64,000 bases of DNA from Takakia lepidozioides. Its lineage: Eukaryota; Streptophyta; Takakiopsida; Takakiales; Takakiaceae. The translations under genes and the position numbers were made by a program. The stretch spans positions 59,253,053-59,317,052 of the forward strand of contig CM060732.1 in NCBI GenBank assembly GCA_030704615.1, given 5' to 3'. Below, one piece after another: positions 23,275 through 32,304 of the stretch (its first letter is position 1; every line of letters begins with the position of its first letter). The notes beneath the pieces were generated by a model. The model ran no database searches. It was not told the origin of the DNA and saw only the letters and a program-made list of their open reading frames with translations.

Positions 23275-23775
23275 GGGTATTTGCTCTCCGGAGCCCAATT
23301 TTGGCGCCGTTATTGGATGGAGTGCGGAAGCTTCAGCCGAGAATTTTGTTTCCGCAGTCAATTTCGGCGGCGCCGTTATTGGTTGCAATCCCTAGCCTTC
23401 AGCCGGTATTTGGTTTCCGGACCCAATTCGGCGCGTTATCGGCTGCACTCCGGTGGCTTATTCAACCGAGTATTTGATTTTCGGGCCCATTTCGGCGCCG
23501 TTATCGCCTGCACGACTCCGGAGGATGCAACCGGGTATTTGGTTGGCGGAGCCCAATTACTTTCACCGTTGTTGGCTTCACTCCCGAGCCTTCAGCCGGC
23601 TATTTCTTTTCCTGTGCCCAATTACGGCGCCGTTATACCCAACCATCATGCACTTCTGCAACAGTACTATCCACGGTTATAGGTCGCCATTGCGTTTTCC
23701 GAGTCTGCAAACCCGGATCCTAATTCCGCTTGCGTCTCTGCCTCTGGGATAATTTCGGTGCCGTTATTGCCCAGA
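23275..23775. repeat. Subterminal GGCGCC repeats, right arm
   Basis: About six units of CCCAATTTCGGCGCCGTTAT + TGG with spacers containing CTTCAGCCGGTATTTGGTTT. Asymmetric, unlike the central palindromes, and similar in form to the left-arm set at 16775. Confidence 0.85.
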
Positions 23776-23804
23776 ATTCAGTTTTTCTATGACCTGGCCT
23801 AGCG

Positions 23805-24022
23805 GTCCATGAGCCTGGGCTCCAAGTCATGAGCGTACACTGGTACTCATGAGCGGAGTGCTTCCAGCATGAGCACGCGGAAATCTTCGATTTTTGATTA
23901 TTTTATAGTTTTGGGCCCGAAAAAAATCTGCCGAAATTCGAAGTGTGTTACTTTGCGGCTCATGGGTGAGCCATGCCCGCCATGAGCTCACCGCTCATGA
24001 GCTCATGAAATAGCAACCCCCC
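23805..24022 (-). repeat. Right terminal inverted repeat with CATGAGC cluster
   Basis: Read from 24022 inward on the minus strand: GGGGGGTTGCTATTTCATGA, then GCTCATGAGCGG. Further CATGAGC or inverse copies lie at 23810-23875 and 23958-23990. Inverse of the left ends at 5794 and 16619. Confidence 0.8.
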
Positions 24023-24091
24023 AAAGATTGGACATTGCACCATAGATAGTACATGTTACAATTCTTGCAGAACTTTGAGCCTAGGACATGA

Positions 24092-24871
24092 GCAACAACG
24101 GTGAAGGGAGTTGAATTAGAAATTACTCCCCTATACCTACAGCAATTGTTTCAATTGCCAGCAGGTCAGGTGCATGTGGAAGAGCACAGGGTAAGACTGC
24201 AAATAGGGGACTTATTCCAAGAAGGGAGTTTCTTTAAAACTCAGGGTTATGCTTGTACCAAGGCCGTGTACCCAGGGCTAAGGGAGGTAGGCCAGGTATT
24301 GAACGTTCTGTTTGCCATGAAACAGAACCAACAGTATTTGAGCAGATCCTTCACAGAGGAAATACTCAAAGCCCTGAGAGGAGAAGAGGTAGAATGGGCG
24401 GACATAATGTACAACGCACTGATAGAGGAGATGAAAAGATTATAGGGCACTGCCGCAAAGTCTCCTATTATAGTGTCTGGCCCAATCATTGCTCAAATAA
24501 TTCTTGATTCTGGCATACTTGATGCTCGAGAAAGAAAGGAGATGGGAGTGTTTGAGACTGAAACCACTGCAATGGAAGAGCAAGGCTCTTCACACAGTGA
24601 GGGTGGACTGGCAGGGCAACCCCAGACTAAGAGACAGAGGCGGGGAAAGACTGTAGTGGCGGATCCACTAGCTTCACGGAAACCGCATGATAATGTTTCC
24701 CAAGCTCTTGTACAGGAAGGGGCACAGCAGCACAGAGAACTGCTATTATTGGAAGGAGGACCTTCCGAGAGGGGGAAGAGGAAGTTACTTCAGTATCACA
24801 GCCATCACAGCCAGATAATTGGCTTGTCACAAAGTTACCACAAGTTGTCCATGCAGTTCCACCAGAAATAA
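24092..24871 (+). CDS. Unrecognised LTR-element protein, first ORF (interrupted)
   Basis: Two stretches (24092-24445 and 24446-24871) are in the same frame, separated by a single TAG at 24443-24445. The first begins VELEITPLYLQQLFQLPAG and ends VEWADIMYNALIEEMKRL. The second begins SPIIVSGPIIAQIILDSGI and becomes hydrophilic. The pattern (helical block, then 'W-A-I' block, then a segment on reaching the last exon) recalls gag-like plant mobile proteins, but I do not recognise a defined family. Confidence 0.5.
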
Positions 24872-24876
24872 TTGAT

Positions 24877-26349
24877 TTGGAGAAAGAAGGGTTAGACATT
24901 CCCACTACAGAACAGGTGGTGGCAAAAATTGAGAAGGGAGACCTTCTCTATGAATATTCTGGTCTGGTCAAGGACACAGTGATTCCGGAGGTGCAACAGT
25001 TGTACAGGGGAAACCCTGCGGTGCATATAATACACAAACCTGTGACGGAGGTACCACAGGTAGAATGTCAAGACACTGCAGCACCGGTGACGGATGAAGC
25101 GGTTCAGGAAGAAAATCTGGTGGGGCAATGGCCTGAGTGGTTCGTGAGGCATCACACTGTTGAGGATCAGGGAGAACAGCAGCAAGCTCACCATGATGAC
25201 CCTCAACAGGCCATGCTTATGAGTTCCATAAGCAGGACACTTAATTTGTTGGGGACTTATGTCAAATCCCATGTTCCAACTACCCAATTGGCAGCTTTGA
25301 GGGAGGAACTCAGGAAGGAGATTGAGGCTCGACTTGCCACTGAGTGTGCAAACAAGGTCGATGAAGTGGTCACTCTCAAGATGCAGCAAGACTTGGAGAG
25401 TACAGAAGCGGCTTTGCAATTGGCCAAGGAACAATTGATTGAGGCAGGCCTCGCGCAAGACCAGTTGCACGAAGCACATAAGCAACAGCTATACCAAATG
25501 CAAGTGAAGCATGAAAGCAAGTTGCAAGAAGTGAATGCACTACATACGGAGTTGCAGACAGTGCATGACAGGATGGCCATACAATGCGCTACACTCACAA
25601 TTATGCTTGACCAAGCTACAATAGAAATAAACAGTCAAGCGGAAAGATGTACGAAGGCAGAGACAGAGAATGTTGAGCAATTGAAACTCATTGTCGATAT
25701 GAAGAATACAATCTGTCGCAATGAGAATATTTTCAAACAATACAGGCAGGTTGAAGCTGACCAAGAGAGGTACATCCTGGAGTTGCAACAAACGCTCATG
25801 GTAAATAGAAATGAACTCTCTGTGGCTAACAAGGCTTGGAAGGAAGCCAATAATCTAGCTGCTGCCTATGCGAGTTTGGTTGAACCTCATGCGAAGCGCA
25901 TGGAGGCTTTACAGCAGCAGATAGATGTGTACAGGCTCACAGAGGAGAAAACTCTAAGGGGTGCCACAAGCAACTTGGTGGATAACCACCTTATGCAGGT
26001 CTGGTTAACACAAGGGCCGATAGAGGGCAAAGCACCAAGAAAGCTCACCCAAAGCGAGATGAATGAGCTCAGAGTGCAAGTGCAGAACATTGCCACAACT
26101 ACTATAGACAATGTCTATAGTAGGATAGCAGAGTTACAGGAGGATGTAGACGGCCTGCAGACTCAAGTGGAGGACCTCATTTCAAATATCGACAAAAGAG
26201 TCTGTATACCTGAGGAACAGCTAATGGCTTCTTATTTACAAGCGAGAACTTTGGCTTTTCAGTCTTCTTCACAGGGGGTGCAGGAGATGCCAATGGTACA
26301 AGAGCCAGTGCCACCAAACACCACAACAAGTCACTGTGCCAGTAGCTGA
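24877..26349 (+). CDS. 490-aa coiled-coil protein of the LTR element
   Basis: Open frame of 490 residues. The first ~110 residues are acidic and Gln-rich. From about residue 145 to 440 it is a long, charged, heptad-rich coiled coil (KEQLIEAGLAQDQLHEAHKQ, NELRVQVQNIATTTID). It ends in a Pro/Thr tail. No catalytic motif. Long coiled coils are compatible with a structural (capsid-like or scaffolding) role, but that is a guess. Lies between the first ORF and the 333-aa ORF; a short gap of 100 bp separates it from the next. Confidence 0.65.
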   Translation: MEKEGLDIPTTEQVVAKIEKGDLLYEYSGLVKDTVIPEVQQLYRGNPAVHIIHKPVTEVPQVECQDTAAPVTDEAVQEENLVGQWPEWFVRHHTVEDQGEQQQAHHDDPQQAMLMSSISRTLNLLGTYVKSHVPTTQLAALREELRKEIEARLATECANKVDEVVTLKMQQDLESTEAALQLAKEQLIEAGLAQDQLHEAHKQQLYQMQVKHESKLQEVNALHTELQTVHDRMAIQCATLTIMLDQATIEINSQAERCTKAETENVEQLKLIVDMKNTICRNENIFKQYRQVEADQERYILELQQTLMVNRNELSVANKAWKEANNLAAAYASLVEPHAKRMEALQQQIDVYRLTEEKTLRGATSNLVDNHLMQVWLTQGPIEGKAPRKLTQSEMNELRVQVQNIATTTIDNVYSRIAELQEDVDGLQTQVEDLISNIDKRVCIPEEQLMASYLQARTLAFQSSSQGVQEMPMVQEPVPPNTTTSHCASS

Positions 26350-26455
26350 CCTTGTTGTTACTACAGCCACACCACAGCCACCACAGCCTGAGTAATGGGG
26401 GAATGCTGCTTTTAACCCACCTAAAACTCCAGTTGCAAGGGAGTACAGTCGGGCT

Positions 26456-27457
26456 ATGATTATGCCCTTCAACCAAATTCCCATTGTGTTGGATTTGGCT
26501 TGGAAAGAATTTAGTCCTCCGCAGTCATTGGCACATTACTATCAAATCATGCGCATTTGGCTGCCAGTGGCCACTAGGACTAAAGTTCTTCCGAACAATC
26601 GACCAATTGAGGATCATCACTTTGCGCAGTACTGGCATGAGGCAAGTACCATGTTGAAGGAATTAATTGTCTTCCAAGTTGTACATGGATTCATTTATAC
26701 CAAGACCAAAGAGATAGCAAGTATTGTCATGGGCTGCGGGTTATACTACGCTGCTTGTTTTCTGGTACGTTATCACATTGAGCAACAGAAGATGCAAACG
26801 CGCTTTCTGAATTATTCCAGTGGGGATCATTGGGTCTTCCCTTCAGTGCCACCTCATACGTACCTATATGAGGCAAAAGTTATGATGCAAAAGGATTCTC
26901 AGATTCGTTCATGGTTTCATGCGGCCTGGAACAATTTGTCAACACAGAAATTCGGGCCTGACGATATTTTCTTTAAGGGACATGAGACATGGAAATATTT
27001 GCACAATTCACAAGTCATTGGTACACCACTCACCTGGACAGACAATGAGCTCAGGGTCTTCACCAATTTTGCAATTCAGCGCTTACAACAAGTTTTACAA
27101 TTTAAACTTCCAGACATGGTGGGACAACATTGTATGCCCCAGAGAATTCCAGTTAAAGTTCGACAGTTAAAACACCTCAGGGGGGACGAGGATTCTGATA
27201 CAACTGTTTCTTCAGCGGACTCTTTTGACATGGCAGAGGACTATGCAATTCAGATGGCAGAGAAGAAGAGACGGGGGTCTCCTATGCCTGAAAAATTACC
27301 TCGATATCAGCCTCCAGAGGGACTGACATATCCAGGTAGTGTTCAATCATCTCCCTCAACCAGTGACAGAACACGGGCTCGCACACGGAGTCCTTCACGA
27401 GACTCTAATCGTCAGAAGGGTGCTCGCTCACAAAGGGTTACAAATCCCAAACAGTAA
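26456..27457 (+). CDS. 333-aa protein of the LTR element, SR/RS-rich tail
   Basis: Begins MIMPFNQIPIVLDLAWKEF. A compact, aromatic-rich domain (residues 1-230; FHAAWNNLSTQKFGPDDIFF) is followed by an acidic patch and a basic Ser/Arg tail (TRARTRSPSRDSNRQKGARS). It ends just before the polypurine tract. Position is that of an env-like or extra ORF, but there is no signal peptide or membrane segment. The basic tail suggests nucleic-acid binding. Family unknown. Confidence 0.65.
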   Translation: MIMPFNQIPIVLDLAWKEFSPPQSLAHYYQIMRIWLPVATRTKVLPNNRPIEDHHFAQYWHEASTMLKELIVFQVVHGFIYTKTKEIASIVMGCGLYYAACFLVRYHIEQQKMQTRFLNYSSGDHWVFPSVPPHTYLYEAKVMMQKDSQIRSWFHAAWNNLSTQKFGPDDIFFKGHETWKYLHNSQVIGTPLTWTDNELRVFTNFAIQRLQQVLQFKLPDMVGQHCMPQRIPVKVRQLKHLRGDEDSDTTVSSADSFDMAEDYAIQMAEKKRRGSPMPEKLPRYQPPEGLTYPGSVQSSPSTSDRTRARTRSPSRDSNRQKGARSQRVTNPKQ

Positions 27458-27472
27458 ACCGTGAGGACACGG

Positions 27473-27493
27473 CTTTTTGAGGGGAAGGGGTAA
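27473..27493 (+). other. Polypurine tract
   Basis: GAGGGGAAGGGGTAA directly before the LTR start; the same tract (GAGGGGGAAGGGGTAA) is found inverted at 30191 in the complete element. Primes plus-strand synthesis in LTR elements. Confidence 0.8.
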
Positions 27494-28436
27494 TGTTAGA
27501 GGACTGTCTAGGACTTAGGCACTTTTACGGGATCTGTGGGGTACCCTTAATTTTTGCACAGACTGAGACCAACAGGAGCCTTAGGGGTGACAGCAGCGCA
27601 CTTTAGGGGGGATTACACAGCCCGTCACAGTCTGACACAGCCCGTCACAGCCAACACAGCTCGTCACAGTCCAACACAGCCCGTCACAGTCCGACACAGC
27701 CCGTCACAGCCAACACCGTCACAGTCCAACACAGCCGTCAGTCCGACACAGCCGACACAGCCAGACACAGCCGTCACAGCCAGTCACAGCTTGACACAGC
27801 TGTCACGACCATAGGAACGGATAGCAGGACAGGGAACGACTGTGGGGAACAACATTTGCGAATGGAACATGTTAGTTCACAGATGACGGTTAGTGAGGGG
27901 AAACGGTTAGAACAACGGGTAGGAAGATAAAGCCAGGAGCAAGGACTGGAAAGGATCACTTCTTGGGGGGACTTCGGACATCACTGGGAGGAAATGAGGC
28001 AGAGAGGCATCTCTGAGCAGAAAGAGGGAGAGCACGGAGTAGGAGGAGGACGATCTGTTGATGCTTGATGAATGCAGGCAGTAGAGCAGATTAGAGACTC
28101 CATGGCTTCAGCCTGATACTTGATAGATATTAATCTGATACATACTTCATACTCACACTGTGTAGAGAGATCTAAGTGAAGCTGTGGAATGAATGGATGA
28201 GTTGATGGAATCCGATAGATTGCTGAAGCAAACTGATACTTAATTACCAACAGTAAGGTAACTAGCTAACATGAATGCGGGAAGGAAAACAAATAGGAAA
28301 CACCCCTATGATACACTAGCTGTAGGTCATGACTGATTGTTCTGAGTGGGCTGAGTGCTTAGAGATTCCCAACTCTTCTATCTTGGAGTTTCCGCCTCGG
28401 ATAGCGAAGGGATGGGTGAGTAAAAGCCGCGCGACA
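27494..28436 (+). repeat. 3' LTR (943 bp)
   Basis: TGTTAGAGGACTGT...GCCGCGCGACA. Contains a minisatellite of CACAGCCCGTCACAG-like units at 27610-27800. Matches the LTRs of 29102-38736 at both ends. Confidence 0.85.
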
Positions 28437-28497
28437 GGCTTGAGGAGAGAATATACTCAAAAAAATATGCTTGCTCTAACGTTTTGACTAGAGTTAC

Positions 28498-28722
28498 CTC
28501 CTTGTTATCAAACAGGGCAACTGCACGGATGCAACTCTCATCAGCCAAGGATTCAGTATCCCCACAAGTATCTAACAGGACATGCAGTGCACAGAAGGAT
28601 GATGGCAAATTATCAAGCCTGACCGAAAAAATGAACTCTTTGCGAGCACCCCCAATGCAGCTTGGTTGTGTGTCACACACATTTAACTCAAAGTCCACAA
28701 TATCCAGTTGTTCTGCTAGCAC
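28498..28722 (-). pseudogene. M18 aspartyl aminopeptidase, internal exon
   Basis: Zinc aminopeptidase that removes N-terminal Asp/Glu. The exon runs from a CAG acceptor (28723-28725) to a GTAACT donor. It encodes VLAEQLDIVDFELNVCDTQP, then FIFSVRLDN and SFCALHVLLDTCG, then VALFDNKE. The RLDN aspartate (zinc ligand) is kept. The family's paired glutamates in DNEEVG read KE here, so one of two essential acidic residues is replaced. The 5' exon is 10.7 kb away beyond a retrotransposon. Exons further 3' are not found; the sequence just downstream is an LTR. Confidence 0.82.
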
Positions 28723-29101
28723 CTGAATGAATGCCATTGTGTTAGAGAAATGACACAAAAATTGGAGGGCAGTAGAAGCGGGTAAAACATAGAATGTACT
28801 CATAAGATGGCCTTTGTCGTGGCCGTGTGGCCCCAGTTTGGGTGGAACAAGAGGGAACAAACACTACCTTTGTGAGGGTTTCACTCCAGTAGTGGGACTT
28901 ACCTTGATATGAACAATTTGTTCAGGCTTTCCACTCTAGAATGCCCTCATCAATCTGCTGCGTGTGATCTGCCCATCAATTAGACCCCAACAGAGTCAGG
29001 GCTTTAGGCTCAGTCTCAAGATTTTGAAAGATGGTGAACAGAGGTGCAGGGACTATGTTCTTGAATATAGCCTGATGACGGTCGCTCTTTGATGAGAATA
29101 C
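28723..29101. other. Aspartyl aminopeptidase intron sequence
   Basis: Non-coding on the minus strand, interrupted at 29101 by the LTR retrotransposon and resumed at 38737. A further short open block at 28800-28860 is not clearly coding. Confidence 0.5.
29097..29101. other. Target-site duplication AATAC (left copy)
   Basis: AATAC immediately precedes the LTR at 29102 and is repeated exactly at 38737-38741. Confidence 0.92.
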
Positions 29102-30190
29102 TGTCGCGCGGCTTTTACTCACCCATCCCTTCGCTATCCGAGGCGGAAACTCCAAGATAGAAGAGTTGGAAATCTCTAAGTACTCAGCCCGCGCAGAACA
29201 ATCAGTCATGACCTACAGCTAGTGTATCATGGGGGTGTTTCCTATTTGTTTCCCTTTTCGCATTCATCTTAGCTACCTTACCATTGATAATTACGTATTA
29301 GTTTCCTTCACTCCTCCATTCAATCCACAGCTTCACTCAGATCTCTCTACACAGTGTGATTGTATCGTATAAATATCAGATTATGATTTATCAGGTATCA
29401 GGCCGAAGCCATTGTATCTCTATTCTCCTCTACAATATCCCTACGGCTTTGCATCTAACAAGCATCTACTAATCCTCCTTCATCGTGCTCTCCGATCTCC
29501 GCTTCCGCCTGACTCCCAAGTCCTCCCCGAATAATGATCTCATCATAATCCCCGTTCTTCCCTTTATCCTCCTATCCGCGGTTCTAACCGTTTCCCTCTC
29601 TAACCGTCGTATGTGAACTAACATGTTCCCTTCTCTGGTGTTGTTCCCCACAGTCGTTCCCTGTCCTACTCTTCGTTCCTATTATCGTGACAGCTGTGTC
29701 AAGCGGTGACTGGCTGTGTTTGGCTGTGTGGCTGTTGTGACTGGCTGTGTGGCTATGCCGGGCTGTGACTGGCTGTGTGGGCTGTGTCTGCTGTGACGAC
29801 TGTGACGGGCTGTGGTGGGCTGTGTGGGCTGTGGACGACTATGACGGGCTGTGTGTGGGCTGTGACGGTGTGTGGGGCTGTGGGTGGGTGTGGGCTGTGT
29901 GGGTGTGTGGGGTGTGGGGTGTGTGGTGTGTGTGTGGGTGTGTGGGCTGTGTGGCGGGCTGTGCTGTGACGGCTGTGTGGGCTGTGTGGGCTGTGTGGGC
30001 TGTGTGGGCTGTGTGGGCTGTGTGGGCTGTGACGGCTGTGACGGCTGTGGGGGCTGTGTGGGTTGTGTAACCCCCTTCTACAGTGCTCTGCTGTCACCCC
30101 TAAGGTTCCTGTTTGTCTCAGTCTGTGCAAAAATTAAGGGTACCCTACAGATCCCGTATAAGTGTCTAAGTCCCCTACAGTCCTCTAACA
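29102..30190 (-). repeat. 3' LTR (1089 bp) with minisatellite
   Basis: Begins TGTCGCGCGG and ends CTCTAACA on the plus strand. Bases 29690-30070 are a minisatellite of GGGCTGTGTG/GGCTGTGACGG units, longer than in the other LTR (1001 bp). Confidence 0.93.
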
Positions 30191-30215
30191 TTACCCCTTC
30201 CCCCTCAAAAGCCGT
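30191..30215 (-). other. Polypurine tract of the complete element
   Basis: Read on minus: TTTTGAGGGGGAAGGGGTAA directly before the 3' LTR. Confidence 0.8.
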
Positions 30216-30740
30216 GTCCTCACGGTTTACTGTTTTCGAGTAGCAAACCTTTGTGAGTGATCACTTTGTTGACGTTGAGAGTTTCGTGGTGGGCTGTGTG
30301 TACGAGCCCGAGGTCTGTCTCTGGTTGATGGAGAGATTACTACCTCTTGCGCTCAATTTCCCTCCATTTTCTTGATCATTTTTCTGGTTTTCTATTGGCT
30401 GTGGCCCGCTGTGACTGGATTTTAAACTTTTATCTTCTTTAGTGGACTTTCCTTGTTGGATAGTCCACTAGGATCACACACATGCGACATGAATTCGGCT
30501 TTTCTGTACTTGCCGTTCGTTCTGTTTCCTTTTTCCGTAATCATTAATGGGTCCGCCTTTCATCCCTTTTGACGGCCGTTCTTGTCCTCTTTCTTTTTGA
30601 CACCTGTCCTTGCACTTCATTCTCTGCTGTGTGTCGCCACCTGACCTCCACGTGTCTATTTTTAAATTAATTTCCGTTTTCTTCCTTCAGCCATTTACTG
30701 AAGTTTTATGTGTCCACTTGTCACTGATTCTATGGATCGT
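30216..30740. other. 3' untranslated internal region of the retrotransposon
   Basis: AT-rich sequence between polypurine tract and the minisatellite. No coding signal. Confidence 0.5.
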
Positions 30741-30749
30741 GTAAAGGCT

Positions 30750-31040
30750 GTCTTGAGCTGTGATAGGCTGTGTTGACTGTGGTAAGCTGTGATAGGCTGT
30801 GACACGCTGCGGTAGGTTGTGATAGGCTGTAGGCTGTGTGTCACGCCTTGCTGGGCTGTGTGACACGCCTGTGTCACGTGATGGGCTGTGATAGGCTGTG
30901 TCACGCCGTGGGCTGTGATAGCGCCTTGCCTGTCACGTCGTGGCTGTGGCTGTGAGGCACTGTGTCACGTCGTGATGGGCTGTGATAGGGTGTGTCACGC
31001 CTTGATGGGCTGTGATAGGCTGTGTCACGTTTGTTTTGCC
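30750..31040. repeat. Internal minisatellite overlapping the integrase C-terminus
   Basis: Units like GGGCTGTGATAGGCTGTGTC + ACGCCTTGAT. In the integrase frame this encodes a repetitive tail (VTQPITAHQGVTHPITAHHD). Same GGCTGTG core as the LTR minisatellite. Confidence 0.85.
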
Positions 31041-32304
31041 CACCCGGTCATATATACTGGGCCTAGCGACAAATGTTCCATACTCCGTTCGTTCGTAACA
31101 TGGTGCAGCCCGTGACTGCTCTTGCGGTTCAACATGCAAATCATGTTGCAGGGGTTTGTCATGGATACCACTATACCCCTTCAACTTATTTGCATTGACT
31201 CTTCCCAGCATTTCCTTGTTAATGGTTTGTAACATGGCTGTGTTGTTATCATACATCTTTTGTATGACATAAGGTCCTTTCCATGGTGATTTAAGCTTAG
31301 AAGCTTGAATCTTTCCTTTCTTCTGCAACCATAAAACCAAATCCCCCGTCTTAAAAGTCTTTAATTTGCCTTTATCAAACTGTTCCTTTCGCTTCATCTG
31401 AATTCTGGTCATATTATCAGCTGCATCAGCACGTACTTCTTCCACATGGTATAATTCATGTTTCCTGACCTTGATGGAGTCTTGCAATTCCATTCTTTTT
31501 CCCCACTGTTCTCATGGTAGGTAACAGGAATTCCACTGGAAGTAAGGCTTCCATACCATAAACTAATTGGAATGGTGTATACTTAGTGGTGACTTTATAT
31601 GAAGTCCTGTATGACCACAAAGCTGTCAGCAGCTTTGTATCCCAATCCGTTCTGTTTGCATTGACTATCTTAGCCAAGATAGTACATAGTATTTTGTTGG
31701 TAGCCTCTGCCTGTCCATTACCCTGTGGGTAATATGTTGTACTCTTTCTATGCACAATCATAAACTCTTTAGTCAATAACTCAATGGTCTCATTCATGAA
31801 GTGACTTCCTTGATCACTGATAAATTCTAAGGGACATCCAAATCGTGTAAGTATGTTCTCGTACAGGAACCTTGCTGTGGACTTGGCTGTGTTGTCCCTC
31901 AAAGCTTTAGCTTCCACCCACTTTGTAGTATAATCAGTGGCTGTAATTATGTACCTGTTTCGTGTATTCTTGGATGGTGGATTAATTGGTCCAACAAAGT
32001 CTAGTCCCCATTTCTGAAATGGTTCCGTAGGCATTGTAGGATGCAAGGCCATTCTTCCAGATCTCTGCAAAGGTCCTAGCCTCTGACATTCATCACACTT
32101 CTGACAATACTCATGTACATCTTTGAACAACGTAGGCCACCAGTATCCTGCGAGTAGTATCTTTCTACTGGTAGTCTCTTCTCCAAAATGACCTCCAGCC
32201 ACTCCTTTATGAACTTCCTCCAAGACTTTATTTACTTCATGGTGGTACAAGCATCGTTTTAGTACTCCATCAGGTCCTAACTTATACATTCTGCTTCCTA
32301 CCAT
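30933..32304 (-). CDS. Integrase of the Athila/Tat-like element
   Basis: Inserts the cDNA copy into the genome. Zinc-binding H-H-C-C domain (YHHEVNKVLEEVHKG...CQKCDECQRL, 32240-32080). Core with catalytic Asp in WGLDFVGPIN (~31990), Asp in FISDQGSHF (~31820) and Glu in GQAEATNKI (~31700). Then LLPVEFLLPT. A frame change near 31480 leads to the C-terminal segment with KTGDLVLWLQ and SPWKGPYVIQKMYDN. The tail is encoded by the minisatellite. Apart from that frame change the domain is complete. Confidence 0.9.

Larger units (their letters stand above)
5794..24022. mobile_element. Composite DNA transposon, methyltransferase + MULE/SWIM transposase
   Basis: An 18.2 kb unit bounded by inverted termini: GGGGGCTGCTATTTCATGAG at 5794 and its inverse ending at 24022. 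Inside are two related copies (about 5794-16618 and 16619-24022) with the same order: methyltransferase-like gene on minus, GGCGCC palindrome arrays, transposase on plus. The second copy is more decayed. No clear target-site duplication was seen at either boundary (8-9 flanking bases compared). A forward-oriented terminus-like sequence at 16619 marks the left end of copy 2, which cuts off the last residues of the copy 1 transposase. Copy 1 has no visible right end, so nesting, tandem arrangement or recombination between two copies are all possible. Confidence 0.72.
24023..28436 (+). mobile_element. 5'-truncated LTR element with non-pol ORFs
   Basis: Internal region, polypurine tract and 3' LTR on plus, but no 5' LTR or primer site: its left side ends at the transposon terminus. 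No reverse transcriptase, protease or integrase is encoded. LTR start (TGTTAGAGGACTGT), LTR end (CGCGCGACA) and polypurine tract match the complete element at 29102-38736, which could supply the enzymes in trans (inference). Confidence 0.7.

Noticed and set aside
24101-27457. Host gene for the coiled-coil protein
   Set aside because: Directly followed by a polypurine tract and LTR in the same orientation, without visible introns; better explained as retroelement ORFs.
29747-30243. Cys/Val/Trp/Gly-rich ORFs
   Set aside because: Translation of the GGGCTGTGTG minisatellite in the LTR.
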